A DNA stretch of 64,000 bases from Acidobacteriaceae bacterium (GTDB lineage: Bacteria; Acidobacteriota; Terriglobia; Terriglobales; Acidobacteriaceae). Position 1 is the first letter of the stretch. Every line of letters starts with the position of its first letter. This document shows, piece by piece, positions 25,287 to 35,140 of this stretch. Both the position numbers and the translations under genes were made by a program. Under the pieces are notes generated by a model. It did not search any database, was not told the origin of the DNA, and saw nothing but the letters and a program-made list of their open reading frames with translations. The stretch is from positions 27,055 through 91,054 of the forward strand of contig CAHJWI010000011.1 of NCBI GenBank assembly GCA_903642225.1. The letters run 5' to 3'.

Positions 25287-25864
25287 TCAGTACTTCTCTG
25301 TGTGCAGCGCGGGTGCTGCCATAGCGGGATGGCGCATGCGGAGAAAGCTATAGAAGTAGGCGAGAACGACGGCCGCGGCAATGGCCGTCGGCTTCCAGTG
25401 AGGCGGGGCGGCGATGTAGGCGCCGTAGCATAGGACGCTGCGGCCGATGGCGTGGTGCAGGCCTGACGGGTCGTCAGCGGCCCAGCCGTAGGGGATCCAG
25501 ATGATGCCCATGAGGACGGCTCCACCGCGAACGATGAGGTCGGCACTGCCGGCGGCGCGGGCTGCAAGAATTACGAGCGGCCACAGGAGCGCGACAAGCC
25601 CGAGCGACTGAAGAAACAGGCCTACGACAGGGTTGCCGCCGGTGCCGGCGCGCATGGTGCGGCCGCGTAGGCGGTCGATGAGCAAACCTAGTGGGAAGAT
25701 GGCACCGCTGCCGCAAAGGACGACCATTGCTAAGGTGCCGGGTTGCAGCCGGAGCGCGGCGATGCCGACGGCGATCCAGAAGAGCATGCCGGCAATGGGC
25801 ATAGACTGCGTGCTGTGCGGAGGAAGTCTGCGCGGAGTTCATTGAGCGGTGTGGCGGCGTTCAT
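25287..25864 (-). pseudogene. small multi-pass membrane protein, frameshifted near its start
   Basis: The intact frame (25287-25802, 171 residues) starts abruptly at MPIAGMLFWIAVGIAAL and has about five hydrophobic segments (LVALLWPLVILAARAAG, AIAAAVVLAYFYSF). Upstream, in another frame, ATG 25864 has a GAGG ribosome-binding site and reads MNAATPLNELRADFLRTARSL, a natural cytoplasmic N-terminus, then loses frame at about 25803 where the second frame takes over. A one-base deletion explains both. It resembles five-TM DUF7010-type proteins, with low confidence. Either a pseudogene, a sequencing error, or a real gene starting at 25802 with a poor start site. Confidence 0.5.
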
Positions 25865-25968
25865 TGGGGCCTCGCGGTGTGGAGCCATTCTTGCGGACGG
25901 ATGCGCAGCGTTCCAGCTAGGTGCGTCACTACTCGGGGATGACAGGTGTCATCCGCCGCCGTGTCCGG

Positions 25969-25974
25969 TACCCT
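25969..25974 (+). promoter_or_regulatory. -10 box of a leaderless promoter (valS)
   Basis: GGTACCCT ends 8 nt before ATG 25983; no Shine-Dalgarno in the gap. Confidence 0.5.
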
Positions 25975-25982
25975 AGAGACTC

Positions 25983-28725
<2,743 letters not shown>

Positions 28726-28750
28726 CAGGACAGCCATACTGCGAACGCGG

Positions 28751-28756
28751 TAGATT
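28751..28756 (+). promoter_or_regulatory. -10 box of a leaderless promoter (second esterase)
   Basis: GGTAGATT ends 7 nt before ATG 28764, without a Shine-Dalgarno. Confidence 0.5.
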
Positions 28757-28763
28757 CGTGACC

Positions 28764-29792
28764 ATGAAGCTGCTTTGTTCGTTGCTGGTTTGTGGCGCCT
28801 GCGTACTGCCTGTGTCTGCATGCGCGCAGGCGTTGCCGTCTATTCTGACAGCAGACTCGCTGCAGCACCCCGGCGTTCCTACGGGTGCTCTGTCTGATGT
28901 GCGCACGGTGACCAGCCACGTGTACGACGGCATGGTCAGCGAGTACCGCGTGTATGTGCCGGCGCAGTACGATCCAGCGAAACCGGCGGCGTTGATGGTG
29001 TTTCAGGACGGGCTTGGGTATGCGCATCGCGATGGGGACCACCCGGCGCTGAATGTGTTGGACAACCTGACGGCGGCGGGGAAGATCCCGGTGATGATCG
29101 CGGTTTTCACCAACCCGGGGAGTGTGGAGAAGGCGCCGGGGGCGCCGACGTACGCAGCGGTGAAGGCGTACAGCGAAAAGTGGAAGCGCGGCATGGATGA
29201 CTCCATGCGGAGTGTGGAGTACGACACGGTGAGTGGCCGGTACCCGCGGTTTGTTCGCGAGGAGCTGCTGCCTGCGGCGCTGGCCGGGTTGAACGTGCGC
29301 ACGGATGCGTATTCGCACGCGATTACGGGAATGAGCTCGGGCGGGATCTGTGCGTTCAATGCGGCGTGGCAGGAGCCGGAGCAGTGGAGTCGCGTAATCA
29401 CGTGGATCGGGACGTTTACCGGCATCCAGTGGCACGAAGACCCGGCGGTGCAGGACGGTGGGCAGGACTACCCGGACAAGGTGCTGCGCGAGCCGCACCG
29501 GAACCTGCGGGTGTGGGTGCAGGACGGGAACAACGACCAGGAGAACGAGCGATACGGATCGTGGCCGCTGGCGAACCTGCGGATGGCGAACGCGTTAAAG
29601 CTGCGGGGGTATGACTTTCGCTTCAGCTTTGGAACGGGGCCGCATAGCGGACGCGAGGGTGGGGCCGAGTTTCCGGACGAGATGACCTGGCTCTGGCGCG
29701 GATACGACCCGGCGAAGACTGCGGAGACGTTTGCGCAGGATGCGGTGGAGGCTTCGAAGCCTCCGTTCCGCGTGGTGATTGCGAACCGGTAA
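28764..29792 (+). CDS. secreted esterase (enterochelin esterase-like)
   Basis: 342 residues with a signal peptide (MKLLCSLLVCGACVLPVSACAQA). The C of VSACAQA is preceded by S-A, so a lipobox-like processing is also conceivable. The alpha/beta hydrolase core shows YVPAQYDPAKPAALMVFQDG, MIAVFTNPG and nucleophile motif GMSSGG, with TGPHSGREG carrying the likely catalytic His. This order matches the Fes/CE1-type esterase family acting on phenolic or siderophore esters. It is distinct from the esterase at 23904 (no E-set domain). A GTG two codons upstream (28758) overlaps the promoter spacer. Confidence 0.88.
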   Translation: MKLLCSLLVCGACVLPVSACAQALPSILTADSLQHPGVPTGALSDVRTVTSHVYDGMVSEYRVYVPAQYDPAKPAALMVFQDGLGYAHRDGDHPALNVLDNLTAAGKIPVMIAVFTNPGSVEKAPGAPTYAAVKAYSEKWKRGMDDSMRSVEYDTVSGRYPRFVREELLPAALAGLNVRTDAYSHAITGMSSGGICAFNAAWQEPEQWSRVITWIGTFTGIQWHEDPAVQDGGQDYPDKVLREPHRNLRVWVQDGNNDQENERYGSWPLANLRMANALKLRGYDFRFSFGTGPHSGREGGAEFPDEMTWLWRGYDPAKTAETFAQDAVEASKPPFRVVIANR

Positions 29793-29799
29793 GCCGGTT

Positions 29800-30111
29800 T
29801 TAGACGACGGGGTCGGCTGCGAGGCGAGGGGTGCGGCCGTCGGTGGCCTGCAGGAAGTACATGCCGCCGGCGCAGTACTCGGAGTCCTGCTTGTCCGCGT
29901 GCTCGACGTGGGAAGCGGGTCCGTTTGCGACGTGCTTGCGGAAGAGCTTGACCTTGCCGTGGCAGTCCTTGCAGCGGTACTCCTTGTCCTCGTCGGCAAC
30001 GGCCTCTGCGACGTTCTTGATCTTCCAGAAGGGCGAGCGGGCGCCGGACGGCTTCTTGATATAGCGTTTGACTTCGCACTCGTAGATTTTTTCGCGCTGT
30101 ATGGTGGCCAT
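29800..30111 (-). CDS. small zinc-ribbon-like protein, unknown function
   Basis: 103 residues. After a basic N-terminus (KIYECEVKRYIKKPSG) it has YRCKDCHGKVKLFRKH followed by HVEHADKQDSEYC, a CxxC ... H-x2-H ... C spacing suggesting one metal site. CoiA-type proteins have a comparable cysteine pair and HFAH-like stretch, but similarity is too slight to assign. The ATG is 2 bp downstream of the tldD stop, with AGGAAG upstream, so it is co-transcribed and perhaps coupled with tldD. Confidence 0.75.
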   Translation of the reverse strand: MATIQREKIYECEVKRYIKKPSGARSPFWKIKNVAEAVADEDKEYRCKDCHGKVKLFRKHVANGPASHVEHADKQDSEYCAGGMYFLQATDGRTPRLAADPVV

Positions 30112-30113
30112 GG

Positions 30114-31580
30114 TCAGCTTCCTGTTCCGCCGACTGTCATTTTGTCGAGTTTGAGTGTGGGTGCGCCGACGCCTACGGGGACGCCCTGGCCTTTTTTGCC
30201 GCAGGTGCCGATGCCTTCGTCGAGAGCGAGGTCGTGGCCGACCATGCTGACGTGCTTGAGGGCCTCGGGGCCGTTGCCGATGAGCATGGCACCCTTGACG
30301 GGGGCGGTGACGCGGCCGTCTTCGATGAGGTAGGCCTCACTGGCTGCGAAGACGAACTTGCCATTGGTGATGTCGACTGAGCCGCCGGAAAAGTTTACGG
30401 CGTAGATGCCGTTTTTGACCGAGCGCAAGATGTCTTCTGGTGCGTCGGTGCCGGCGAGCATGTAGGTGTTGGTCATGCGCGGCATGGGAATGCTGCTGTA
30501 GCTTTCTCTGCGGCCACTGCCGGTGCCTGGCAGGCCCATGAGTTTTGCGGAGAGCTTGTCGCTCATGTAGGTTTCGAGGATGCCGTTGCGGATGAGTGTG
30601 GTGTTTTGGGTGGGCTGACCTTCGTCGTCGATGTTGAGGGAGCCGCGGCGTGAGGGGATGGTGCCATTGTCAACGACCGTCACCTTTTCAGTCGCGACGC
30701 GCTGACCCATGAGGCCGGCGAAGGCGGATTGTTTCTTGCGGTTGAAGTCGGCTTCGAGGCCGTGGCCTACGGCTTCGTGGATGAGCACGCCGGGCCAGCC
30801 GGGTCCGAGGACGACTTCCATTTCGCCGGCGGGGGCGGGCTGCGCTGTGAGCTGGACGAGGGCCTGGCGTACGGCCTCTTTCGCAAAGTATTCGGGGGGT
30901 TTGTCGGTGTCGTAGAAGCTGAGCTCGACGCGGCCGCCGCCGCCGCTTGAGCCGCGTGCGGTTGCTCCCTTGCCACCGTCGGCCGTGGCATCTTTGGCGA
31001 GGACGCCGACGCTGAAGCGGCTGAGGGGCTGGGTATCGGATGCATAGGTGCCGTCGCTGGCGACGATGAGGATGTGGCGGACTTCGTCGTTAAAGCCGGC
31101 TCGTACCTGAGTGATGCGCGGGTCGGCTGCGCGGGCTGCGCGGTCGGCGCGCTGTACCAGGGCGAGGCGCGCGGCGATGGAGGCGTCAGCGAGCGCGACT
31201 GGGTAAAGGGTGTGGGTGTTGTGGGAACCTGTGAAGGGCTGAACGGCGACGGTGGAAGGTCCATCTGCAATGAGGGCCGCCGTGCGTGCTGCGTGGAGGA
31301 GTTTCTCCCCCGTCAACTCGTCAGTGTAGCTATAGCCGGTGCGCTCGCCGCTGAGCACACGGATACCGCAACCCATGCTGTGACTTTGGCTCGCCGACTT
31401 TACGATGCCTTCGTCGACGGCAATGCCGGTGGCGCTGGTTGCTTCAAAGTACAGTTCAGCAAAGTCGCCGCCCCTGCTGAGTGCCGCACCCAGGCAGCGG
31501 TCCAGCAGCACGTCGGTGATGTTGAAGGTGCTTGCGAAGTGGTGCTTACCCTTGGCGGGGAGAGTTGCGGTCGATGTCAT
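30114..31580 (-). CDS. tldD: TldD, zinc metallopeptidase catalytic subunit
   Basis: Catalytic subunit of the TldD/TldE protease. The zinc motif IHEAVGHGLEADF (HExxxH) is intact, followed by the glycine-rich GLPGTGSGRRESY and MTNTYMLAG segments. 488 residues from ATG 31580 (MTSTATLPAK), typical length. The open frame runs to 31919 but overlaps the divergent gene; ATG 31580 follows a TAAAAT box by 8 nt. Its partner pmbA is 13 kb away on the opposite strand, so the subunits are expressed from separate promoters. Confidence 0.95.
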   Translation of the reverse strand: MTSTATLPAKGKHHFASTFNITDVLLDRCLGAALSRGGDFAELYFEATSATGIAVDEGIVKSASQSHSMGCGIRVLSGERTGYSYTDELTGEKLLHAARTAALIADGPSTVAVQPFTGSHNTHTLYPVALADASIAARLALVQRADRAARAADPRITQVRAGFNDEVRHILIVASDGTYASDTQPLSRFSVGVLAKDATADGGKGATARGSSGGGGRVELSFYDTDKPPEYFAKEAVRQALVQLTAQPAPAGEMEVVLGPGWPGVLIHEAVGHGLEADFNRKKQSAFAGLMGQRVATEKVTVVDNGTIPSRRGSLNIDDEGQPTQNTTLIRNGILETYMSDKLSAKLMGLPGTGSGRRESYSSIPMPRMTNTYMLAGTDAPEDILRSVKNGIYAVNFSGGSVDITNGKFVFAASEAYLIEDGRVTAPVKGAMLIGNGPEALKHVSMVGHDLALDEGIGTCGKKGQGVPVGVGAPTLKLDKMTVGGTGS

Positions 31581-31588
31581 CTGCACTG

Positions 31589-31615
31589 ATTTTACGCGGC
31601 GGCGTGTGCTAGTTT
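31589..31615. promoter_or_regulatory. divergent leaderless promoter pair (tldD / bstA-like)
   Basis: Minus-strand TAAAAT (31594 to 31589) ends 8 nt before ATG 31580 of tldD. Plus-strand TGCTAGTTT, an extended -10 (hexamer 31610-31615), ends 6 nt before ATG 31622. The start codons are 41 bp apart, so both mRNAs should start at or next to the start codon and the two promoters must compete. Confidence 0.6.
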
Positions 31616-31621
31616 CTAGCG

Positions 31622-32188
31622 ATGAACACGCAGGAGAGTTCCCCGCCCATCCTGTTGCCGACGGAGATGGATCCTCGCTACCCTGTCGGCCGGCATGCGC
31701 GGCCGGGTGTCGTCGTTGCTGCCGACCGTGATGCTGCCATGGAAGAGCTTGCGCTGTTGCCGCAGCGGTTGCGTGCTGCCGTGTTTGGTTTGAGCGACGC
31801 TCAACTGGACACGCCGTACCGCGAGGGTGGGTGGACGGTGCGGCAGGTGGTGCACCATGTTGCCGATTCGCACCTGAACGCCGTGCAGCGGGTTCGGCTT
31901 GCGCTGACGGAGAACGCACCAGTGATCAAGGTGTACGACGAAGCGGCGTGGGCGCGGCTGCCGGACGCGACTGGCGGTCCGGTGGAGTGGTCGTTGGTAG
32001 TACTGGATGGTCTGCACGCGCGCTGGGTCGCGTTGCTGCAGCGGCTGACAGACGAACAGTGGCAACGTAGCTTTGTGCATCCGGAAAATGGAAGTACCGC
32101 GCTGGACCAGGCGACGCTGATGTATGCGTGGCACTCGCGCCACCATGTGGCGCACATTACGCGGTTGCGCGCTGGCAAAGGCTGGTAA
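31622..32188 (+). CDS. DinB/YfiT-family metal-dependent thiol transferase, BstA-like
   Basis: 188-residue four-helix-bundle protein of the DinB_2/YfiT type. The metal ligands appear as HHVADSH (residues about 79-85) and WHSRHHVAHI (about 170-179), and the N-terminus (LLPTEMDPRYPVGR) is characteristic of YfiT/BstA, which conjugate bacillithiol to electrophiles in bacillithiol-producing bacteria. Thiol use in this organism is inferred. The ATG is next to an extended -10 box, with no Shine-Dalgarno. Confidence 0.85.
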   Translation: MNTQESSPPILLPTEMDPRYPVGRHARPGVVVAADRDAAMEELALLPQRLRAAVFGLSDAQLDTPYREGGWTVRQVVHHVADSHLNAVQRVRLALTENAPVIKVYDEAAWARLPDATGGPVEWSLVVLDGLHARWVALLQRLTDEQWQRSFVHPENGSTALDQATLMYAWHSRHHVAHITRLRAGKGW

Positions 32189-32266
32189 AGACCGCATGTT
32201 TCGACGCGGATCAAAAATTGACACCTGTCCTTTAGTCGTGGTCGAACCAGGGTCGGACGTGTTTCG

Positions 32267-33853
32267 ATGAATATCGAACAAACTCCGGAAGAGATCTCAG
32301 CGCGGATTGATGACTTTATGGCGCTTCATCCCAGGGCTGTCGTTCTGGAGGATGGCCGGGTCGCTTTTGACCTGCAAACGGCAAAGTATTCTTTGACCGT
32401 GGCGAATGGGCGGTGCACGCTGCAGATGTGGAGCGATGCGCGAAACCTGGTGCGTCGCGTTGTCGCGGTAACGACCCGCAAAGATGTGTTGCGGCTGAGT
32501 ACGATCCGGTTTGGCCAGACCAAGCCAGAGGTTCTGGAAGTGGTGTCGCAGCCGGACCGGCGTACCGTGACGGCGAGGGAGGCCACACGCAAGCGGTATG
32601 TGCCGGTGCTGGTGCGCGCAGTGCTGCGTGAGTTTGCGGGGTGGAAGGCTGATCCGTTCCAGAGTGCGATGGACCTGGAGAAGAGCTTTGGGCCGGCGTA
32701 TGCGCGAGGGGTGCTGCACAAGGGGCAGCAGGCCTGGGCTGTGGTTGGGGTAAATGCGGAGGAATCGCCAGCGACTGTCGACGGCATTTTGACGATTGGG
32801 ATTTTGTGGCTGCACCTGTGCCGTGAACGGGCGGGAGGCAAGCGGCTCTTTCAGGGCTTGCGCCTGGTGGTTCCGGCCGGCATGGGCCTGGTCACGCTTT
32901 CGCGTTTGGCGTGGATGCGTACGGACGCGGCAAAGTGGGAAATGTATGAGCTGGAGGAGCGTACGGAGGAGCTGACGGAGCGAGATCCGGCAGACACGGG
33001 GAATCTGACGACGAAGCTGTTGCACGCGCCTGACCCGGAGAGGGCACGGGAGCGATTTGCGCCTGCGCTGGCTCGCGTGATGGGCCTGGTGCCGGAAGCT
33101 GCGGCTGGCTCTGTGGAGACAAGGTTGCGATCGGCGAACGAGATGGGTGTGTTGCTGCACGGTTTGCAGTTCGCGAGCATCCGGCAGGGTTTGGCGGCAA
33201 ACTCATTCGCGCCGGTGAGCGAGATTACGTTTGGTGCGGGAGAGAACGAGACGGAGCTGCGACCGGAGACGGAAGCGATGCTGCGGGAGTTGGTGACAGA
33301 GCTGTTTGCGCGGCGACACGCTTCTGGATCGCCCAAGGATGTGCTTTACCGGATGAGCCCAGAGGCGTGGCTGGAGAGTGCCCTGCGGCAGAACATTGGT
33401 CCGCTGACGCAGGGGCAGGGATCACTGGCGCGGTTCGATCCCGCGCACGTGTATGCGCAGGTGCCGGCGTTCCAGGCGGGTGACCGCGGCATGCTGGACC
33501 TGCTGACCGTTACAGCAGACGGACGGCTGGCGGTGTTGGAGCTGAAGGCGAACGAGGACATGCACTTTGCCCTGCAGGGGCTGGACTACTGGATGCGGGT
33601 GCGTTGGCACCACACGCAGACGGTGGATCCGTCCACGGGTATGGGTGCGTTTCAGGGCCATGGATACTTCCCGGGGGTGCGGCTTAGCGCAGAGCCGCCA
33701 CGGTTATATCTGGTGGCGCCGTCTCTGCGCGTACATCCGGCGACAGAGGTGGTGTTGCGCTACGTGAAGCCGGAGGTGGATTGGACGTTGCTGGGCTTGC
33801 ACGAACAGTGGCGCACTACCATGAAGGTGATTACGCGCAAGCGAAGCCGGTAG
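32267..33853 (+). CDS. unknown protein with C-terminal PD-(D/E)XK-like nuclease core
   Basis: 528 residues, no signal peptide or membrane segment. The first 330 residues match nothing I know. They include a beta-rich start (LTVANGRCTLQMW), a basic REATRKRYVPVLVRAVLREF segment and a charged helical middle. Residues about 360-450 have the PD-(D/E)XK layout: WLESALRQNI (first acidic residue), then YAQVPAFQAGDRGMLDLL (the D), then GRLAVLELKANED (E-x-K) and LQGLDYWMRV. The order resembles NucS/EndoMS and restriction-like nucleases, which suggests DNA cleavage or repair. No methyltransferase or helicase is adjacent. Monocistronic between bstA and a convergent terminator region. The motif assignment is mine by eye. 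Confidence 0.75.
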   Translation: MNIEQTPEEISARIDDFMALHPRAVVLEDGRVAFDLQTAKYSLTVANGRCTLQMWSDARNLVRRVVAVTTRKDVLRLSTIRFGQTKPEVLEVVSQPDRRTVTAREATRKRYVPVLVRAVLREFAGWKADPFQSAMDLEKSFGPAYARGVLHKGQQAWAVVGVNAEESPATVDGILTIGILWLHLCRERAGGKRLFQGLRLVVPAGMGLVTLSRLAWMRTDAAKWEMYELEERTEELTERDPADTGNLTTKLLHAPDPERARERFAPALARVMGLVPEAAAGSVETRLRSANEMGVLLHGLQFASIRQGLAANSFAPVSEITFGAGENETELRPETEAMLRELVTELFARRHASGSPKDVLYRMSPEAWLESALRQNIGPLTQGQGSLARFDPAHVYAQVPAFQAGDRGMLDLLTVTADGRLAVLELKANEDMHFALQGLDYWMRVRWHHTQTVDPSTGMGAFQGHGYFPGVRLSAEPPRLYLVAPSLRVHPATEVVLRYVKPEVDWTLLGLHEQWRTTMKVITRKRSR

Positions 33854-34021
33854 GAGGAGAGCGGAAAAGGGAGGCAGAAAGAGATAAGCGGCAGGAGAAG
33901 TAAGAAGGTAGACAAGGAGTAAGGCTCCGACTTCCTTCAGACTTTTTCGTTACCTTCTGCTGCTGTTATCGCTTTTCTACTTATCTACCTTCTGCCTTGT
34001 ACTTTCCGTCTTAATTTTCTT
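33854..34021. repeat. polypurine/polypyrimidine switch with inverted repeats between convergent genes
   Basis: On the plus strand the first half (33854-33925) is almost all A/G and the second half (33930-34020) almost all C/T. AGAAGGTAGA at 33903-33912 and its exact complement at 33984-33993 form the best arm pair, with weaker matches on both sides. Both flanking genes end here, so transcripts from either side could fold into a long imperfect hairpin followed by T-rich sequence; a bidirectional terminator is the simplest role. Confidence 0.55.
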
Positions 34022-35071
34022 CTATTTATCTTTGGTGCTGATGTCACGCCAGAGGTCGATGGCGGGTGTGTCTACTGCGTGCTGGTCGATCGCGGCGAGT
34101 TCCACAGATGAGAAGGACAGGTTATTCAGAGCATCAAGCGAATTGTCGAGTTGCTGGACGTTACGTGCGCCGATAAGGGCAGAGGTGACACGCGGGTCGC
34201 GAAGGGACCAGGCTATGGCCATTTGTGCCAGGCTCTGGTTGCGACGCTTTGCAATGTCGTTGAGGGCGCGGATGCGGTCGATGTTCCTGTCGGAGAACAT
34301 GCTGTCGTTCATGCTGCCGACGGTGTTGCCGACACGCGCGTCCGCGGGTTTGCCGTTAAGGTACTTGTCGGTAAGCAGGCCCTGTGCGAGGGGACTGAAG
34401 GCGATGCAGCCGACGCCGAGGTCGTCGAGAGCGGTTAGCAGATCCTGCTCTATCCAGCGGTTGAGCATGCTGTAGGACGGCTGGTGGATGAAGAGCTTGA
34501 CGCCTTCGGATTTGAGCAATGCGTCTATGTCGCGGGTGCGTTGTGGCGAGTAGGACGAGATGCCGACGTAGAGAGCCTTACCCTGGCGGACGATCTGGGC
34601 GAGGGCGGCGGCGGTCTCTTCCATGGGGCAATCGAAGTCGGGGCGATGGTGGTAGAAGATGTCGACATAGTCAAGGCCCATACGCTGGAGGCTCTGATCG
34701 AGCGAGGCGACGAGGTACTTTTTAGAGCCGCCCATGCCGTAGGGTCCGGGCCACATGTCCCAGCCTGCTTTGCTGCTAAGGATGAGTTCGTCGCGATGGT
34801 GGCGGAAGTCGTCGTGGAGGATGCGGCCGAAGTTCTCTTCTGCGCTGCCGTAGGGTGGGCCGTAGTTATTGGCAAGGTCGAAGTGGGTAACGCCGCGGTC
34901 GAAGGCACGACGGAGAATGGCACGGCCGGTTTCGAAGACGTCGGCACCGCCGAAGTTCTGCCACAGGCCGAGGGAGATGGGTGGCAGGACGATGCCCGAG
35001 TCGCCGCAGCGCCGGTATGGGACGGCCTTGTAGCGGTACGGACTGGGCAGATAGGTAGCGGAAAGTGACAT
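34022..35071 (-). CDS. aldo/keto reductase, YghZ-like
   Basis: NADPH-dependent oxidoreductase of 349 residues, close to L-glyceraldehyde 3-phosphate/methylglyoxal reductase YghZ. The catalytic tetrad is visible: Asp and Tyr in FDLANNYGPPYG, Lys in LSSKAG and His in YHHRPD. NADP-binding SALIGARN is near the C-terminus. The N-terminus (YRRCGDSGIVLPPISLGLW) matches this subfamily. AGAGGA lies upstream of the ATG. It follows kimA on the same strand but with 69 bp between. Confidence 0.92.
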   Translation of the reverse strand: MSLSATYLPSPYRYKAVPYRRCGDSGIVLPPISLGLWQNFGGADVFETGRAILRRAFDRGVTHFDLANNYGPPYGSAEENFGRILHDDFRHHRDELILSSKAGWDMWPGPYGMGGSKKYLVASLDQSLQRMGLDYVDIFYHHRPDFDCPMEETAAALAQIVRQGKALYVGISSYSPQRTRDIDALLKSEGVKLFIHQPSYSMLNRWIEQDLLTALDDLGVGCIAFSPLAQGLLTDKYLNGKPADARVGNTVGSMNDSMFSDRNIDRIRALNDIAKRRNQSLAQMAIAWSLRDPRVTSALIGARNVQQLDNSLDALNNLSFSSVELAAIDQHAVDTPAIDLWRDISTKDK

Positions 35072-35140
35072 CGGAATCCTCTATGCCGTTGTGATGCATG
35101 GGCGAAGAGGATTCGATTCCTACGACGTTAAAGGTAAGCG

